From contig NZ_LDJH01000008.1 in assembly GCF_001431525.1 (NCBI RefSeq), forward strand, positions 62,001 to 126,000: a DNA stretch of 64,000 nt, in the 5' to 3' direction. Position 1 is the stretch's first letter; the number at the start of each line of letters is the position of its first letter. Shown here one piece after another: positions 9,617 through 19,583 of this stretch. This DNA is from Stenotrophomonas koreensis (lineage in GTDB: Bacteria; Pseudomonadota; Gammaproteobacteria; Xanthomonadales; Xanthomonadaceae). The notes below the pieces were generated by a model. The model was not told the DNA's origin and did not search any database. It was given only the letters and a program-made list of their open reading frames with translations. Both the position numbers and the translations under genes were made by a program.

Positions 9617-12600
9617 ATGTCGCACGATCGCCTCCCCCTGCCGCCGCTGCCGCGCGCTGGCCAAGCACGCGCCTGGTGGCGCGCCCCTGTCTCTGTTTCG
9701 GCCCTGGCCTGGCATATCGCCGCCGCTGCACGTGCCCATGAGGGCCCGTTGCTGGTGGTCAGCCGCGACAACCACGGTGCCCAGCAACTGGTGGCCGATC
9801 TGGCCACGCTGGCCGGCAGCCATGCCGAGCGGCCGGTGATCGCCTTCCCGGACTGGGAAACCCTGCCTTACGACCAGTTCTCGCCGCACCCGGAAATCGT
9901 CAGCCAGCGGCTGGCGGCACTGCACCGCTTGCCCTCGCTCAAGCGCGGGATCGTGGTGGTGCCGGTGCAGACCCTGCTGCAACGGCTGGCGCCAGTGGCA
10001 CATATTGCCGGCAGCAGCTTCAACCTCAGCCTGGGCCAGCAGCTGGACATGGACGCGGAGAAGCGCCGGCTCGAAGCGGCCGGCTACCGCAACGTGCCGC
10101 AGGTGATGGACCCGGGCGACTTTGCCGTGCGCGGTGGCCTGCTCGATGTGTTCCCGATGGGGACCGAGGCACCGCTGCGGATCGAGCTGCTCGACGATGA
10201 GATCGACACCATCCGCGTGTTCGACCCGGAAAGCCAGCGCTCACTGGACCCGGTCTCCTCGGTGCACCTGCTGCCCGGGCGCGAGGTCCCCAACGACGAA
10301 GCAGCCCTGGGCCGGGCGATGGACCAGCTGCGCGAGCGCTTTGATGTCGATACCCGGCGCAGCCCGCTGTACCAGGACCTGAAGGCCGGGGTGCTGCCGG
10401 CCGGCATCGAGTACTACCTGCCGCTGTTCTACCGCGACACCGCGACCCTGCTCGATTACCTGCCGGAGAACCTGCTCACCGTGGTCGCCCCGGGCACGGT
10501 GGCTGCCTCGGACGCCTTCTGGGAACAGACCGCCCAGCGCTACGAGCAGCGCCGGCACGATGTCGAACGCCCGCTGCTGCCACCGGCCGAGCTGTACCTG
10601 AGCCCGGACCAGCTGCGCGAACGGCTGAACATCCATCCGCGCATCGAGGTCTGCCCGCCGGACCATCCGCGTTTCGAGCAGGCCCACGCACTGGGCGACG
10701 TTGCACTGCCGCCGCTGCCGATCGCCGCGCCCAACCAGGCGCCGGGCGCTGCCCTTCAGGGCTTCCTGGAGGGCTACCGCGGCCGGGTGCTGATTGCTGC
10801 CGATACGGCCGGGCGCCGCGAGGCGCTGCTGGAGGTACTGCTGGCCGGCGACCTCAAACCCGAGGTGGTGGGTGGTTTTGAGCCGTTCCTGCAGGGGGAG
10901 CAGCGCTTTGCCATTGCCGTGGCCATGCTGGAAGACGGCTTTGCACTGGAGCAGCCGGCCATTGCCGTGCTCACCGAGCGCCAGCTGTTCCCCGAACGTT
11001 CGGGCAACGTGCGCCGCAGCCGCCGCGCCGGGCGCGAGCCGGACGCGATCATCCGCGACCTGGGCGAGCTGAGCGAGGGCGCACCGATCGTCCACGAAGA
11101 CCATGGCGTGGGTCGTTACCGCGGCCTGGTGAGCATGGACGTGGGCGGCATGCCCGGCGAGTTCCTGGAAATCGAATACGCCAAGGGCGACCGGCTGTAT
11201 GTGCCGGTCGCCCAGCTGCACCTGATCAACCGCTACTCCGGCGCCTCGCCGGAAACCGCGCCGCTGCATTCGCTCGGTGGCGAGCAGTGGACCAAGGCGA
11301 AAAAGAAGGCCGCCGAAAAGGTGCGCGATGTTGCCGCCGAGCTGCTGGAAATCCAGGCCCGCCGCCGGGCCCGGGCGGGGCTGGCACTGAAGATCGACCG
11401 CGCGATGTACGAGCCGTTCGCGGCGACCTTCCCGTTCGAGGAGACCCCCGACCAGCTGGCCGCGATCGAGGCGGCGTTGCGTGACCTGCAGTCCAGCCAG
11501 CCGATGGACCGGGTGGTCTGCGGCGATGTCGGCTTCGGCAAGACCGAGGTCGCGGTGCGCGCCGCCTTCGCTGCCGCCAGTGCCGGCAAGCAGGTCGCGG
11601 TGCTGGTGCCGACCACCCTGCTGGCCGAGCAGCACTACCGCAACTTCGCCGACCGCTTTGCCGACTGGCCGCTGCGGGTTGAAGTGCTCTCGCGCTTCAA
11701 GTCGACCAAGGAAATCAAGGCCGCGCTGGACAAGGTGGCCGAGGGCACGATCGATGTGATCGTCGGCACCCACCGCCTGCTGCAGCCGGATGTGAAATTC
11801 AAGGACCTGGGGCTGGTCATCGTCGATGAGGAGCAGCGCTTTGGCGTGCGCCAGAAGGAGGGGCTGAAGGCCCTGCGCGCCAACGTCCACCTGCTGACCC
11901 TGACCGCCACCCCGATCCCGCGCACGCTCAACATGGCCATGGCCGGGCTGCGTGACCTGTCGATCATTGCCACCGCCCCGTCCAACCGGCTCGCGGTCAA
12001 GACCTTCATCACCGGCTGGGACAACACCCTGCTGCGCGAGGCGTTCCAGCGCGAGCTGGGCCGTGGCGGCCAGCTGTACTTCCTGCACAACGATGTCGAG
12101 TCGATCGGCCGGATGGCCCGCGAGCTGGGCGAGCTGGTGCCGGAGGCACGCATCGGCATCGCCCACGGGCAGATGCCCGAGCGCGAACTGGAGCGGGTGA
12201 TGCTCGATTTCCAGAAACAGCGCTTCAACGTGTTGCTGGCCACCACGATCATCGAATCGGGCATCGACATCCCCAACGCCAACACCATCATCATCAACCG
12301 CGCCGACAAGTTCGGCCTGGCCCAGCTGCACCAGCTGCGTGGACGCGTCGGCCGCTCGCACCACCGCGCCTATGCCTACCTGGTGATCCCGCCGGACCGC
12401 AAGGCGATCACCGCCGATGCACACAAGCGGCTGGAAGCCATTGCGTCGATGGATGAGCTCGGCGCCGGCTTCACCCTGGCCACCCACGACTTGGAGATCC
12501 GCGGCGCCGGCGAGCTGCTGGGCGAGGACCAGAGCGGACAGATGGCCGAGGTCGGTTTCAGCCTGTACACCGAGATGCTCGAACGCGCGGTCAAGGCGAT

Positions 12601-13096
12601 CCGCTCGGGCAAGCTGGCCAGCGTGGACCTGGGCGAGGAAGCCCGCGGCGCCGAGGTCACCCTGCATGTGCCGGCACTGATTCCCGACGACTACCTGCCC
12701 GACGTGCACACCCGCCTGACCCTGTACAAGCGCATTTCCAGCGCGCGTGACAGCGCCGGGCTGCGCGAGCTGCAGGTGGAGATGATCGACCGTTTCGGCC
12801 TGCTGCCGGACCCGGCCAAGCACCTGTTCGCCATTGCCGAACTCAAGCTGCAGGCCGACGCACTGGGCATCACCAAGCTGGAGCTGGGCCCGGGCGGTGG
12901 CCGTATCGTTTTCACCAGCCAGCCGAAGGTCGACCCGCTGGCGGTGATCACGATGATCCAGAAGCAGCCAGCGCTGTACCAGATGGATGGCCCGGAGAAG
13001 CTGCGCATCAAGCACCCGTTGCCGGAGGCCGAGGATCGCTTCAATGCCGCGCGCGCGCTGCTTGCCACGCTCGCGCCTGATCGGGAAAAGCACTGA
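9617..13096 (+). CDS. mfd: Transcription-repair coupling factor Mfd
   Basis: A 1159-residue DNA translocase that removes RNA polymerase stalled at lesions and recruits UvrA. Domains in order: UvrB-like region with FPDWETLPYDQFSPH (about 75-90), the RNA-polymerase-interacting CarD-like domain (IVHEDHGVGRYRG, about residue 493), then RecG-type helicase motifs. These include Walker A CGDVGFGKTEVA (about 634), DEEQRFG (about 735) and the TATPIPRTL motif. The C-terminal TRCF domain follows. Length is normal and no break is visible. Confidence 0.97.
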   Translation: MSHDRLPLPPLPRAGQARAWWRAPVSVSALAWHIAAAARAHEGPLLVVSRDNHGAQQLVADLATLAGSHAERPVIAFPDWETLPYDQFSPHPEIVSQRLAALHRLPSLKRGIVVVPVQTLLQRLAPVAHIAGSSFNLSLGQQLDMDAEKRRLEAAGYRNVPQVMDPGDFAVRGGLLDVFPMGTEAPLRIELLDDEIDTIRVFDPESQRSLDPVSSVHLLPGREVPNDEAALGRAMDQLRERFDVDTRRSPLYQDLKAGVLPAGIEYYLPLFYRDTATLLDYLPENLLTVVAPGTVAASDAFWEQTAQRYEQRRHDVERPLLPPAELYLSPDQLRERLNIHPRIEVCPPDHPRFEQAHALGDVALPPLPIAAPNQAPGAALQGFLEGYRGRVLIAADTAGRREALLEVLLAGDLKPEVVGGFEPFLQGEQRFAIAVAMLEDGFALEQPAIAVLTERQLFPERSGNVRRSRRAGREPDAIIRDLGELSEGAPIVHEDHGVGRYRGLVSMDVGGMPGEFLEIEYAKGDRLYVPVAQLHLINRYSGASPETAPLHSLGGEQWTKAKKKAAEKVRDVAAELLEIQARRRARAGLALKIDRAMYEPFAATFPFEETPDQLAAIEAALRDLQSSQPMDRVVCGDVGFGKTEVAVRAAFAAASAGKQVAVLVPTTLLAEQHYRNFADRFADWPLRVEVLSRFKSTKEIKAALDKVAEGTIDVIVGTHRLLQPDVKFKDLGLVIVDEEQRFGVRQKEGLKALRANVHLLTLTATPIPRTLNMAMAGLRDLSIIATAPSNRLAVKTFITGWDNTLLREAFQRELGRGGQLYFLHNDVESIGRMARELGELVPEARIGIAHGQMPERELERVMLDFQKQRFNVLLATTIIESGIDIPNANTIIINRADKFGLAQLHQLRGRVGRSHHRAYAYLVIPPDRKAITADAHKRLEAIASMDELGAGFTLATHDLEIRGAGELLGEDQSGQMAEVGFSLYTEMLERAVKAIRSGKLASVDLGEEARGAEVTLHVPALIPDDYLPDVHTRLTLYKRISSARDSAGLRELQVEMIDRFGLLPDPAKHLFAIAELKLQADALGITKLELGPGGGRIVFTSQPKVDPLAVITMIQKQPALYQMDGPEKLRIKHPLPEAEDRFNAARALLATLAPDREKH

Positions 13097-13147
13097 AGGC
13101 CTGTCGAACTTGATAAACAGCTAAACTGCGCTCCCCCACCTGAAACG

Positions 13148-13170
13148 CCGCTTGCGCCTCACGCAAGCGG
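13148..13170 (+). promoter_or_regulatory. Perfect 9-bp hairpin directly before the HD-GYP gene
   Basis: CCGCTTGCG, a five-base CCTCA loop, then CGCAAGCGG, ending eight bases before the ATG at 13179. It occupies the place where a ribosome-binding site would be, and no GGAG-type site is visible. In RNA it could hinder or position ribosome entry. It might instead be the mfd terminator, but there is no T-tract. Confidence 0.45.
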
Positions 13171-13178
13171 TGACCTGA

Positions 13179-13799
13179 ATGTTCGATTTGAATGACTGCG
13201 CCAGTCCGATCGATACCGAGTATCTGAACAATTCGGTTCGAGCTTTGACCATCGCGCTGAATGAACGCGATACCTATACCAACGACCACTGCGACCGTGT
13301 CTGCCGGCTGGCCCTGCAGATGGGACAATGCTTTGGCATGCAGGGCCAGGGGCTAAGGGAGCTGACCCTGGCTGCACGCTTCCACGACATCGGCAAGATC
13401 GGCATCCCCGATGCCGTGCTGCTCAAGCCCGGACGGCTGGACGAGCAGGAAATGGCGGTGATGCGCAGCCACGCTGTCCGCGGCGAACGGGTCTTCCTGG
13501 CCACCGGGCGCGATGATGCCAGCCAAATCGGCCGGCTGATCCGCCACCATCACGAAGCGTTTGACGGCAGCGGCTACCCCGACGGGCTGGCCGGCGAACA
13601 GATCCAGCTCGGCGCACGCATCCTGGCCGTGGTGGATGGTTTTGATGCCATGACCACCACCCGCCCCTACCGGCAGCCACTGGCGCTGGACACCACCGTC
13701 GCGATCCTGCAGCAGGAGGCGGGCAACCGCCTGGATCCGCAGGTGGTTGCCGCTTTCGTTGAACTACTCGCAAAGCAGCCGGCCGCCACGCGCCGGTAA
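13179..13799 (+). CDS. HD-GYP domain phosphohydrolase
   Basis: A 206-residue protein made almost only of an HD-GYP domain, the family that degrades cyclic di-GMP (or cGAMP). The HD metal pair is at 69-70 (FHDIGKIGIPD), the HHHE segment at 123-126 and the GYP signature in DGSGYPDGL at 129-136. All are intact, so an active enzyme is plausible. Unlike RpfG it has no receiver or sensor domain; the first 15 residues hold only a short lead. It is convergent with gpmA across a bidirectional terminator. Confidence 0.9.
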   Translation: MFDLNDCASPIDTEYLNNSVRALTIALNERDTYTNDHCDRVCRLALQMGQCFGMQGQGLRELTLAARFHDIGKIGIPDAVLLKPGRLDEQEMAVMRSHAVRGERVFLATGRDDASQIGRLIRHHHEAFDGSGYPDGLAGEQIQLGARILAVVDGFDAMTTTRPYRQPLALDTTVAILQQEAGNRLDPQVVAAFVELLAKQPAATRR

Positions 13800-13835
13800 C
13801 CGCCTCGGGCCGGCCTCCGTTGCGGTCAGCGGTCA

Positions 13836-13869
13836 ATAAAAACCCGGCTTGCAAAGCCGGGCTTTGTTT
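13836..13869. terminator. Bidirectional terminator between the HD-GYP gene and gpmA
   Basis: CCCGGCTT, loop GCA, AAGCCGGG. The minus strand carries a five-T run after the stem and the plus strand has CTTTGTTT, so it can serve both convergent genes. Confidence 0.8.
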
Positions 13870-13882
13870 GAACGACCTGCCG

Positions 13883-14632
13883 TCAGCGGGCCTTGCCCTG
13901 GTTGGCCACCGCTTCGGCGGCGGCCCTGGCCGCTTCCTGGTCGCCCAGGTAACGCCAGGAAATCAACTTCAGGTTGTCGTCCAGCTCGAACTTGAGCGGG
14001 ATGCCGGTGGGAATGTTGACCTCCAGGATTTCCGCTTCGCTGGCGCCGGTCAGGTACTTGTACAGGGCGCGCAGCGAGTTGCCGTGGGCGGTGACCAGCA
14101 CCGTCTTGCCGGCCTTGAGCTGCGGGGCGATGGCATCGTGCCAGTACGGCAGCACGCGCTCCAGGGTGGTGGCCAGCGATTCGGTCCCCGGCAACGCGGC
14201 CGGGTCCAGACCGGCATAACGGCGGTCATTGGCCGGGTGGCCGGCATCGCTGATGTCCATCGGCGGCGGCGGAATGTCATAGGAACGGCGCCAGATCTTG
14301 ACCTGGTCCTCGCCGTGACGGGCGGCGGTTTCGGCCTTGTCCAGGCCCTGCAGCGCACCGTAGTGACGCTCGTTCAGACGCCAGGTCTTGGCCACCGGCA
14401 GCCAGTCCTGGTCCAGCGCCCCCAGCGCCCCCTGCAGGGTGCGGATGGCGCGCTTGAGCACCGAGGTATGGGCCGCATCGAACTGCAGGCCCTCGGCGCG
14501 CATCGCCTCACCGGCGGCCACCGCTTCGGCGCGCCCCTTCTCGGTCAGGTCCACGTCCACCCAGCCGGTGAAACGGTTATCCAGGTTCCACTGGCTCTGG
14601 CCGTGGCGCAACAGCACAAGGGTACGGGTCAC
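13883..14632 (-). CDS. gpmA: 2,3-bisphosphoglycerate-dependent phosphoglycerate mutase
   Basis: A 249-residue glycolytic/gluconeogenic enzyme interconverting 3- and 2-phosphoglycerate. The catalytic phosphohistidine is in [10 protein letters not shown] (R9, H10, G11), and the late [11 protein letters not shown] segment supplies the second active-site His. Length and the [15 protein letters not shown] signature match the dPGM family. The start is GTG at 14632 with a GGAGA upstream. It is divergent from aqpZ. Confidence 0.96.
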   Translation of the reverse strand: MTRTLVLLRHGQSQWNLDNRFTGWVDVDLTEKGRAEAVAAGEAMRAEGLQFDAAHTSVLKRAIRTLQGALGALDQDWLPVAKTWRLNERHYGALQGLDKAETAARHGEDQVKIWRRSYDIPPPPMDISDAGHPANDRRYAGLDPAALPGTESLATTLERVLPYWHDAIAPQLKAGKTVLVTAHGNSLRALYKYLTGASEAEILEVNIPTGIPLKFELDDNLKLISWRYLGDQEAARAAAEAVANQGKAR

Positions 14633-14774
14633 TGCGGTGTCTCCGGGGCATCAACAAGGGGCCCTAGTGTAACTGCCGGCCGCCGCGCACCCCAGCACAG
14701 GCAGTCAGCACTTCACCCGGGGGACCAAGCGGCGCATGATCCCCATGCGTCACCCCTTCCGAAGGAGTTTCAGC

Positions 14775-15497
14775 ATGCAGATGTCCAAACGTTTGGCTGC
14801 CGAGTTCATCGGCACGTTCTGGCTGGTCCTGGGCGGTTGTGGCAGTGCGGTACTGGCGGCAAATTTCGGCGGCGACGGCAACCCACTGGGGATTGGACTG
14901 GTGGGTGTTTCACTGGCCTTCGGACTGACCGTACTGACCGGCGCCTATGCACTGGGGCATATTTCCGGCGGTCATTTCAATCCGGCCGTGAGCATCGGAC
15001 TGTGGGCAGGCGGACGTTTTGAGGCTGCTCAACTGCTGCCCTACCTGCTCGCCCAGGTGCTGGGCGGCGCACTGGCGGGCCTGGTGCTGTACCTGATCGC
15101 CAGCGGGCAGCCCGGTTTCACCCTGCCTGCCGATACGGCCGGAGCCTTTGCCAGCAATGGCTATGGCGCCCTTTCGCCGGGCGGCTACAGCATGACGGCA
15201 GCCTTGATCAGCGAAATCACCCTGACCGCCATGTTCCTGATCGTGATCATGGGAGCCACCGATGACCGCGCGCCGGCCGGATTTGCCCCGCTTGCCATCG
15301 GGCTGGCACTGACCTTGATCCATCTGATCTCCATCCCGGTAACCAATACCTCGGTCAACCCGGCCCGTTCCACCGCCGTGGCACTGTTTGCCGGCAGTGG
15401 CGCGCTGTCGCAGCTGTGGCTGTTCTGGCTGGCGCCGATCATCGGCGGGGTGATTGGCGGCAGCCTGTACCGCCGTCTGGGCCAGCCTGATCGCTGA
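14775..15497 (+). CDS. aqpZ: Aquaporin Z water channel
   Basis: A 240-residue inner-membrane MIP channel with six helices and two half-helices carrying NPA boxes at 69-71 (HFNPAVS) and 195-197 (SVNPARS). The selectivity filter can be read as F49, H183, T192 and R198, the pattern of orthodox water-selective AqpZ rather than a glycerol facilitator. The ATG at 14775 follows GAAGGAG at good spacing; a longer frame upstream is not needed. Confidence 0.95.
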   Translation: MQMSKRLAAEFIGTFWLVLGGCGSAVLAANFGGDGNPLGIGLVGVSLAFGLTVLTGAYALGHISGGHFNPAVSIGLWAGGRFEAAQLLPYLLAQVLGGALAGLVLYLIASGQPGFTLPADTAGAFASNGYGALSPGGYSMTAALISEITLTAMFLIVIMGATDDRAPAGFAPLAIGLALTLIHLISIPVTNTSVNPARSTAVALFAGSGALSQLWLFWLAPIIGGVIGGSLYRRLGQPDR

Positions 15498-15850
15498 GCG
15501 ATGGCTGCAAAGGGCCGGGATGGCGTCGCCTGATCGCCCGCCAGCCTGGCCCGCTGGCGCGGGCGTCATCACGCCCGAGCCGATAGCCCAGGGGGCCCGA
15601 ACGCCCGGTCGCCGGGTGCCGGCGCGTGCCGACATCTGCCCCGGCCGCTAGCGTCTGCGCTCGCACCGACGGCATAAATGCGCTACAACTATCCGTACAT
15701 CATTCGTTCAGATATGCAGATCCCTGCACAGCATGTGCTGTTGCCGTAACTGCCTCACCCGCTGTTCTGCCAACTCGTCTGGCGCACTGCCATCGGCCGA
15801 TGGGCTGCGCCCTGGATCCGCCCCCACGGGCATGTCTACCGGGAGTCGAA
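15498..15850. other. Non-coding gap with one hairpin
   Basis: About 350 bases without a convincing gene. An inverted repeat (CGGGCGT, four-base loop, ACGCCCG, at about 15558-15575) may end aqpZ transcription. The A+T-richer stretch near 15670-15720 is the likely promoter region for the small secreted protein that follows. Confidence 0.5.
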
Positions 15851-16321
15851 GTGAATTACCTGCAACCCACTGCCTTGACCCTTTTTCTGTTGACCGCTGC
15901 AATGAGCGCCCAGGCCCAGCCTGCCGGCAGCGACCACTGCCCCGACCTGCCCGGCGGCAGCACCCTGCATTGGCAGCAACAGCAGCGCGATGGCTACCTG
16001 CTGTGCCGTGCTGAAGACGAGCACGGCAATCCGGCTTTCAACCTGATGCTCACCGGCGACGAGCCCAACCTGCGGCTTGCCCGTTCCCTGCGCGCCGAAC
16101 GGGCGCAGTTCGCCGGGCAGGACATCCACTGGTACCGCATGGACCTGGCCAATGACGCCGCAGAGCAGGCGCAATACCGCCGTATCACGGTAAGCAGACT
16201 TGGCAAGGACCAGTATGCCCAGCTGTGGTTCAACGCCACTGACCAGGCCGAACTGGAAACCCGGATCGAGCAGATCAGTCATTTGCGGCTGGACAACACC
16301 CCCCGGCTTGGCAACCGCTGA
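15851..16321 (+). CDS. Small secreted protein of unknown function
   Basis: A 156-residue protein with a signal peptide in the first ~23 residues (hydrophobic run then AMSAQAQP). The mature part has two cysteines near its start and about 30 residues further on (DHCPDLP and LLCRAED), which could form a disulphide, and is otherwise mixed alpha/beta in character. I do not recognise a family. The start is GTG at 15851, chosen because GGGAG lies five bases upstream and it gives a clean signal peptide. It is a single gene ahead of cstA; no link is evident. Confidence 0.65.
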   Translation: MNYLQPTALTLFLLTAAMSAQAQPAGSDHCPDLPGGSTLHWQQQQRDGYLLCRAEDEHGNPAFNLMLTGDEPNLRLARSLRAERAQFAGQDIHWYRMDLANDAAEQAQYRRITVSRLGKDQYAQLWFNATDQAELETRIEQISHLRLDNTPRLGNR

Positions 16322-16409
16322 CCACCGCCGTCTAGGCCCAAAGCAGCATGGCCGCCCGGTACGCAACGCGCTTTAATCGAATATTCACCTATTGGCTGGA
16401 GACAGGTCG

Positions 16410-18476
16410 ATGAAAGGGTTCAACAAGGGCCTCTGGGCGCTACTGGCCATCGTGGGCGCCGCCTGCCTTGGTGTGGTGGCGCTGCGCCGGGGCGAGCACA
16501 TCAATGCGCTGTGGATCGTAGTGGCGGCAGTTTCGCTGTACCTGGTGGCGTTCCGTTATTACGGCCTGTTCATCGCCAACAAGGTCCTCGGCGTGGACAC
16601 CACCCGGGCCACCCCGGCCTGGACCCGCAATGACGGCCTGGACTATGTGCCGACCAACAAGCACGTGCTGTTTGGCCACCACTTTGCCGCCATCGCCGGC
16701 GCCGGGCCGCTGGTCGGTCCGGTGCTGGCCGCGCAGATGGGCTACCTGCCGGGCACGCTGTGGCTGATTGCCGGCGTGGTACTGGCCGGTGCGGTGCAGG
16801 ATTTCATGGTCCTGTTCATCTCCAGCCGGCGCAATGGCCGTTCGCTGGGCGAACTGGTCCGCGAGGAAATGGGCTCGGTGCCGGGCACCATCGCCCTGTT
16901 CGGCGTGTTCATGATCATGATCATCATCCTCGCGGTGCTGGCGATGATCGTGGTCAAGGCGCTGGAAGGCAGCCCCTGGGGCATGTTCACGGTGATCGCG
17001 ACGATGCCCATCGCGATCTTCATGGGCATCTACATGCGCTACATCCGCCCGGGCAAGATCGGCGAGATCTCCATCGTCGGCCTGGTCCTGCTGGTGCTGG
17101 CCATCGTCTACGGCGGCAAGGTCGCCGAGCACCCCACTTTCGGGCCGATGTTCACCTTTACCGGGGTCGAGATCACCTGGATGCTGATCGGCTACGGCTT
17201 CGTCGCTGCGGTGCTGCCGGTGTGGCTGCTGCTGGCGCCGCGTGACTACCTGTCCACCTTCCTGAAGATCGGCACCATTGTCGGTCTGGCCGTCGGCATC
17301 CTGATCGTGATGCCGGAATTGAAGATGCCGGCCCTGACCCAGTTCACCGACGGCACCGGCCCGGTCTGGAAGGGCTCGATGTTCCCGTTCCTGTTCATCA
17401 CCATTGCCTGTGGCGCGGTGTCCGGTTTCCATGCGCTGATCAGCTCGGGCACCACGCCCAAGCTGCTGGCCAATGAAGGCCATGCGGCCTACATCGGCTA
17501 CGGCGGCATGCTGATGGAATCGTTCGTGGCGATCATGGCCATGGTTGCTGCCTCGATCATCGAACCGGGCATCTACTTTGCGATGAACTCCCCGGCCGCG
17601 GTGATCGGCACCGATGTCGCCCATGCCGCCCAGGTGGTCAGCAACTGGGGCTTTGCAATCACCCCCGAACAGCTGACCCAGACCGCGCATGACATCGGCG
17701 AATCCACCGTGCTCTCGCGTGCCGGCGGCGCACCGACGCTGGCGGTGGGCATCGCCCAGATCCTGCATGCGGTGATTCCCGGCGAGGGCATGATGGCCTT
17801 CTGGTACCACTTTGCGATCCTGTTCGAGGCACTGTTCATCCTCACGGCGGTCGATGCCGGTACCCGCGCCGGCCGCTTTATGCTGCAGGACCTGCTGGGC
17901 AACTTCGTCCCCGCCCTGGGCAAGACCGACTCGTGGGTAGCCAGCTTCATCGCCACCGGCGGCTGTGTCGCGCTGTGGGGTTACTTCCTGTACCAGGGTG
18001 TGACCGATCCGCTCGGCGGCATCAACATGCTCTGGCCGTTGTTCGGCATCGCCAACCAGATGCTGGCCGGCGTGGCCCTGCTGCTGTGCACGGTGGTGCT
18101 GTTCAAGATGAAGAAGGACCGCTATGCCTGGGTACCGGCGATTCCGGCGGTGTGGCTGCTGATCTGCACCATCAGTGCCGGCCTGATCAAGCTGTTCGCC
18201 AGCGACCCGGGCGTGGGCTTCGTAGCCCAGGCCAGCCGCTACCGTGACGCCATCGCTGCCGGCAACCTGCTGCCCCCGTCCAAGGATTTTGGCCAGATGC
18301 AGCAGGTGATGATCAACAACACCATCAATGCCGGCCTGACCGTGCTGTTCCTGTTCGTGGTGCTGGCCGTGCTGGTCTACTCGATCCGGACCATCCGCGC
18401 CGCGCGGGCCAACCCGCAACGCAGCGACCGGGAAAGTGCCTACGTCGCCCTGCGGCCGGAACAGGTACAGCCGTAA
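16410..18476 (+). CDS. cstA: CstA/BtsT-family carboxylate (pyruvate/peptide) transporter
   Basis: A 688-residue inner-membrane carrier with about 16-18 helices, covering the CstA core and the C-terminal DUF4161-like part. Family landmarks include FGHHFAAIAGAGPLVGPVLAAQ near residue 90 and the SGFHALISSGTTPKL segment in the middle. Relatives take up pyruvate or, as first proposed for E. coli CstA, peptides during carbon starvation. The stop codon overlaps the start of the YbdD partner (TAATG), the conserved arrangement. cstA and btsT cannot be told apart by sequence alone. Confidence 0.92.
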   Translation: MKGFNKGLWALLAIVGAACLGVVALRRGEHINALWIVVAAVSLYLVAFRYYGLFIANKVLGVDTTRATPAWTRNDGLDYVPTNKHVLFGHHFAAIAGAGPLVGPVLAAQMGYLPGTLWLIAGVVLAGAVQDFMVLFISSRRNGRSLGELVREEMGSVPGTIALFGVFMIMIIILAVLAMIVVKALEGSPWGMFTVIATMPIAIFMGIYMRYIRPGKIGEISIVGLVLLVLAIVYGGKVAEHPTFGPMFTFTGVEITWMLIGYGFVAAVLPVWLLLAPRDYLSTFLKIGTIVGLAVGILIVMPELKMPALTQFTDGTGPVWKGSMFPFLFITIACGAVSGFHALISSGTTPKLLANEGHAAYIGYGGMLMESFVAIMAMVAASIIEPGIYFAMNSPAAVIGTDVAHAAQVVSNWGFAITPEQLTQTAHDIGESTVLSRAGGAPTLAVGIAQILHAVIPGEGMMAFWYHFAILFEALFILTAVDAGTRAGRFMLQDLLGNFVPALGKTDSWVASFIATGGCVALWGYFLYQGVTDPLGGINMLWPLFGIANQMLAGVALLLCTVVLFKMKKDRYAWVPAIPAVWLLICTISAGLIKLFASDPGVGFVAQASRYRDAIAAGNLLPPSKDFGQMQQVMINNTINAGLTVLFLFVVLAVLVYSIRTIRAARANPQRSDRESAYVALRPEQVQP

Positions 18477-18682
18477 TGAAGAAGCTCGGGCAGGCCATCG
18501 GCCACCTCTACCGGCGGCTGGTCCAGACCGCACGTCTGGCCTGTGGCCTGCCCGATTACGACACCTACCGCGCGCACATGCGCCTGCATCACCCGGACCA
18601 GCCGGTGATGGACTACGCCACGTTTTTCCGTGAGCGCCAGGACGCCCGCTATGGCGGCAAGGGTGGCGGCCGCTGCTGCTGA
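18476..18682 (+). CDS. YbdD/YjiX family small protein
   Basis: A 68-residue protein of the YbdD/YjiX family with the conserved core GLPDYDTYRAHMRLHHPD and a Gly/Cys ending. It overlaps the cstA stop by one base, so the two are translationally coupled. Family members are almost always encoded beside CstA/BtsT transporters and are thought to be needed for their activity. No membrane segment is seen. Confidence 0.9.
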   Translation: MKKLGQAIGHLYRRLVQTARLACGLPDYDTYRAHMRLHHPDQPVMDYATFFRERQDARYGGKGGGRCC

Positions 18683-18794
18683 ACCAGACGCGCTTGGCGA
18701 GCTGGGAGGGGGATCACAAAATCAGCGCCCACCGCACGGGACGGCCACGGTAGGATCGACGGCGTCGAGTAATCCATCCGTACGAGCCCGGAGC

Positions 18795-19541
18795 ATGCCG
18801 ATGCCTGCACGCCCGTCACCCCTGTCGTTGCCCGCGGTGCTGGCCCTTGCCCTCACCGCCGCGACGTCACCAGCTGGAGCCGAGAAGATGCCCACGACCC
18901 TGTCACAAGGGACAACCGTATCCACGCCGTTCCCAAGCGCCCTGCACCCGCTGGCACAGGCAGTGGCCGAAGGCGATACCGACACCATCGCCAGACTCAC
19001 CCCGCAGGCGCCGCCGTCAGCCCACGGCCAGGACAATGTCACCCTGCTGGAATGGGCGATCTGGAACCGCCGCGCCGATTCCCTGGCCGCCCTGCTCCAG
19101 GCCGGCATGGATCCGTCCATCCCGGGCATGGATGGCGAAAGCGTCGCCCACCTGGCAGCCAGTGTCGATGACCCGCGTTACCTGCAGGTGCTGATCGGAC
19201 ACGGCGCAGCGGTGGACCTGACCGGCGGCAAGGCCGGACGCACGCCGATTTTCCGTGCCGTGCAGAGCCGTCGCAGTGCGCAGTTTGAATTGCTGCTGGC
19301 AGCCGGTGCCGACATCAACCGCAGCGACGCCATGGGCAACACCCTGCTGCATGTGGCCGCCGAAGTCGGCGATGCCGGCCGGGTCCTGCAGCTGCTGCAG
19401 GCCGGTGCCAATCCCGATGCCACCAACAGCCGCGGCGTGTCGTTCCAGACCCTGTTGTTTGCCGAAGACCCCGCACGGCTCAATGCCAAGGGGCGTGCCG
19501 AACGCCAGGCCGTGCAGGACTGGCTGGCCGCCAACCGTTGA
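18795..19541 (+). CDS. Periplasmic ankyrin-repeat protein, candidate immunity protein
   Basis: A 248-residue protein with a signal peptide (about residues 1-29, ending PAGA) followed by four or so ankyrin repeats, e.g. DNVTLLEWAIWNRRADSLAALLQAGMD-type and GNTLLHVAAEVGDAGRVLQLLQAGANP-type units. It would act in the periplasm as a protein-binding module. It lies 42 bp before, and in the same direction as, a lipase with a secretion-type C-terminus. In Xanthomonadaceae, effector/immunity pairs are arranged this way, so I infer that it neutralises that lipase. The ATG at 18795 has GGAG just upstream. Confidence 0.8.
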   Translation: MPMPARPSPLSLPAVLALALTAATSPAGAEKMPTTLSQGTTVSTPFPSALHPLAQAVAEGDTDTIARLTPQAPPSAHGQDNVTLLEWAIWNRRADSLAALLQAGMDPSIPGMDGESVAHLAASVDDPRYLQVLIGHGAAVDLTGGKAGRTPIFRAVQSRRSAQFELLLAAGADINRSDAMGNTLLHVAAEVGDAGRVLQLLQAGANPDATNSRGVSFQTLLFAEDPARLNAKGRAERQAVQDWLAANR

Positions 19542-19583
19542 TGTTTCCTCATTCCAGCCGTCGGCCTGCACAAGGATCTGCGC

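Noticed and set aside
10241-13093. Very long open frame antisense to mfd (about 950 codons)
   Set aside because: It is a GC-rich shadow: mfd on the plus strand has full family motifs, while the antisense text shows no domain, start signal or normal composition.
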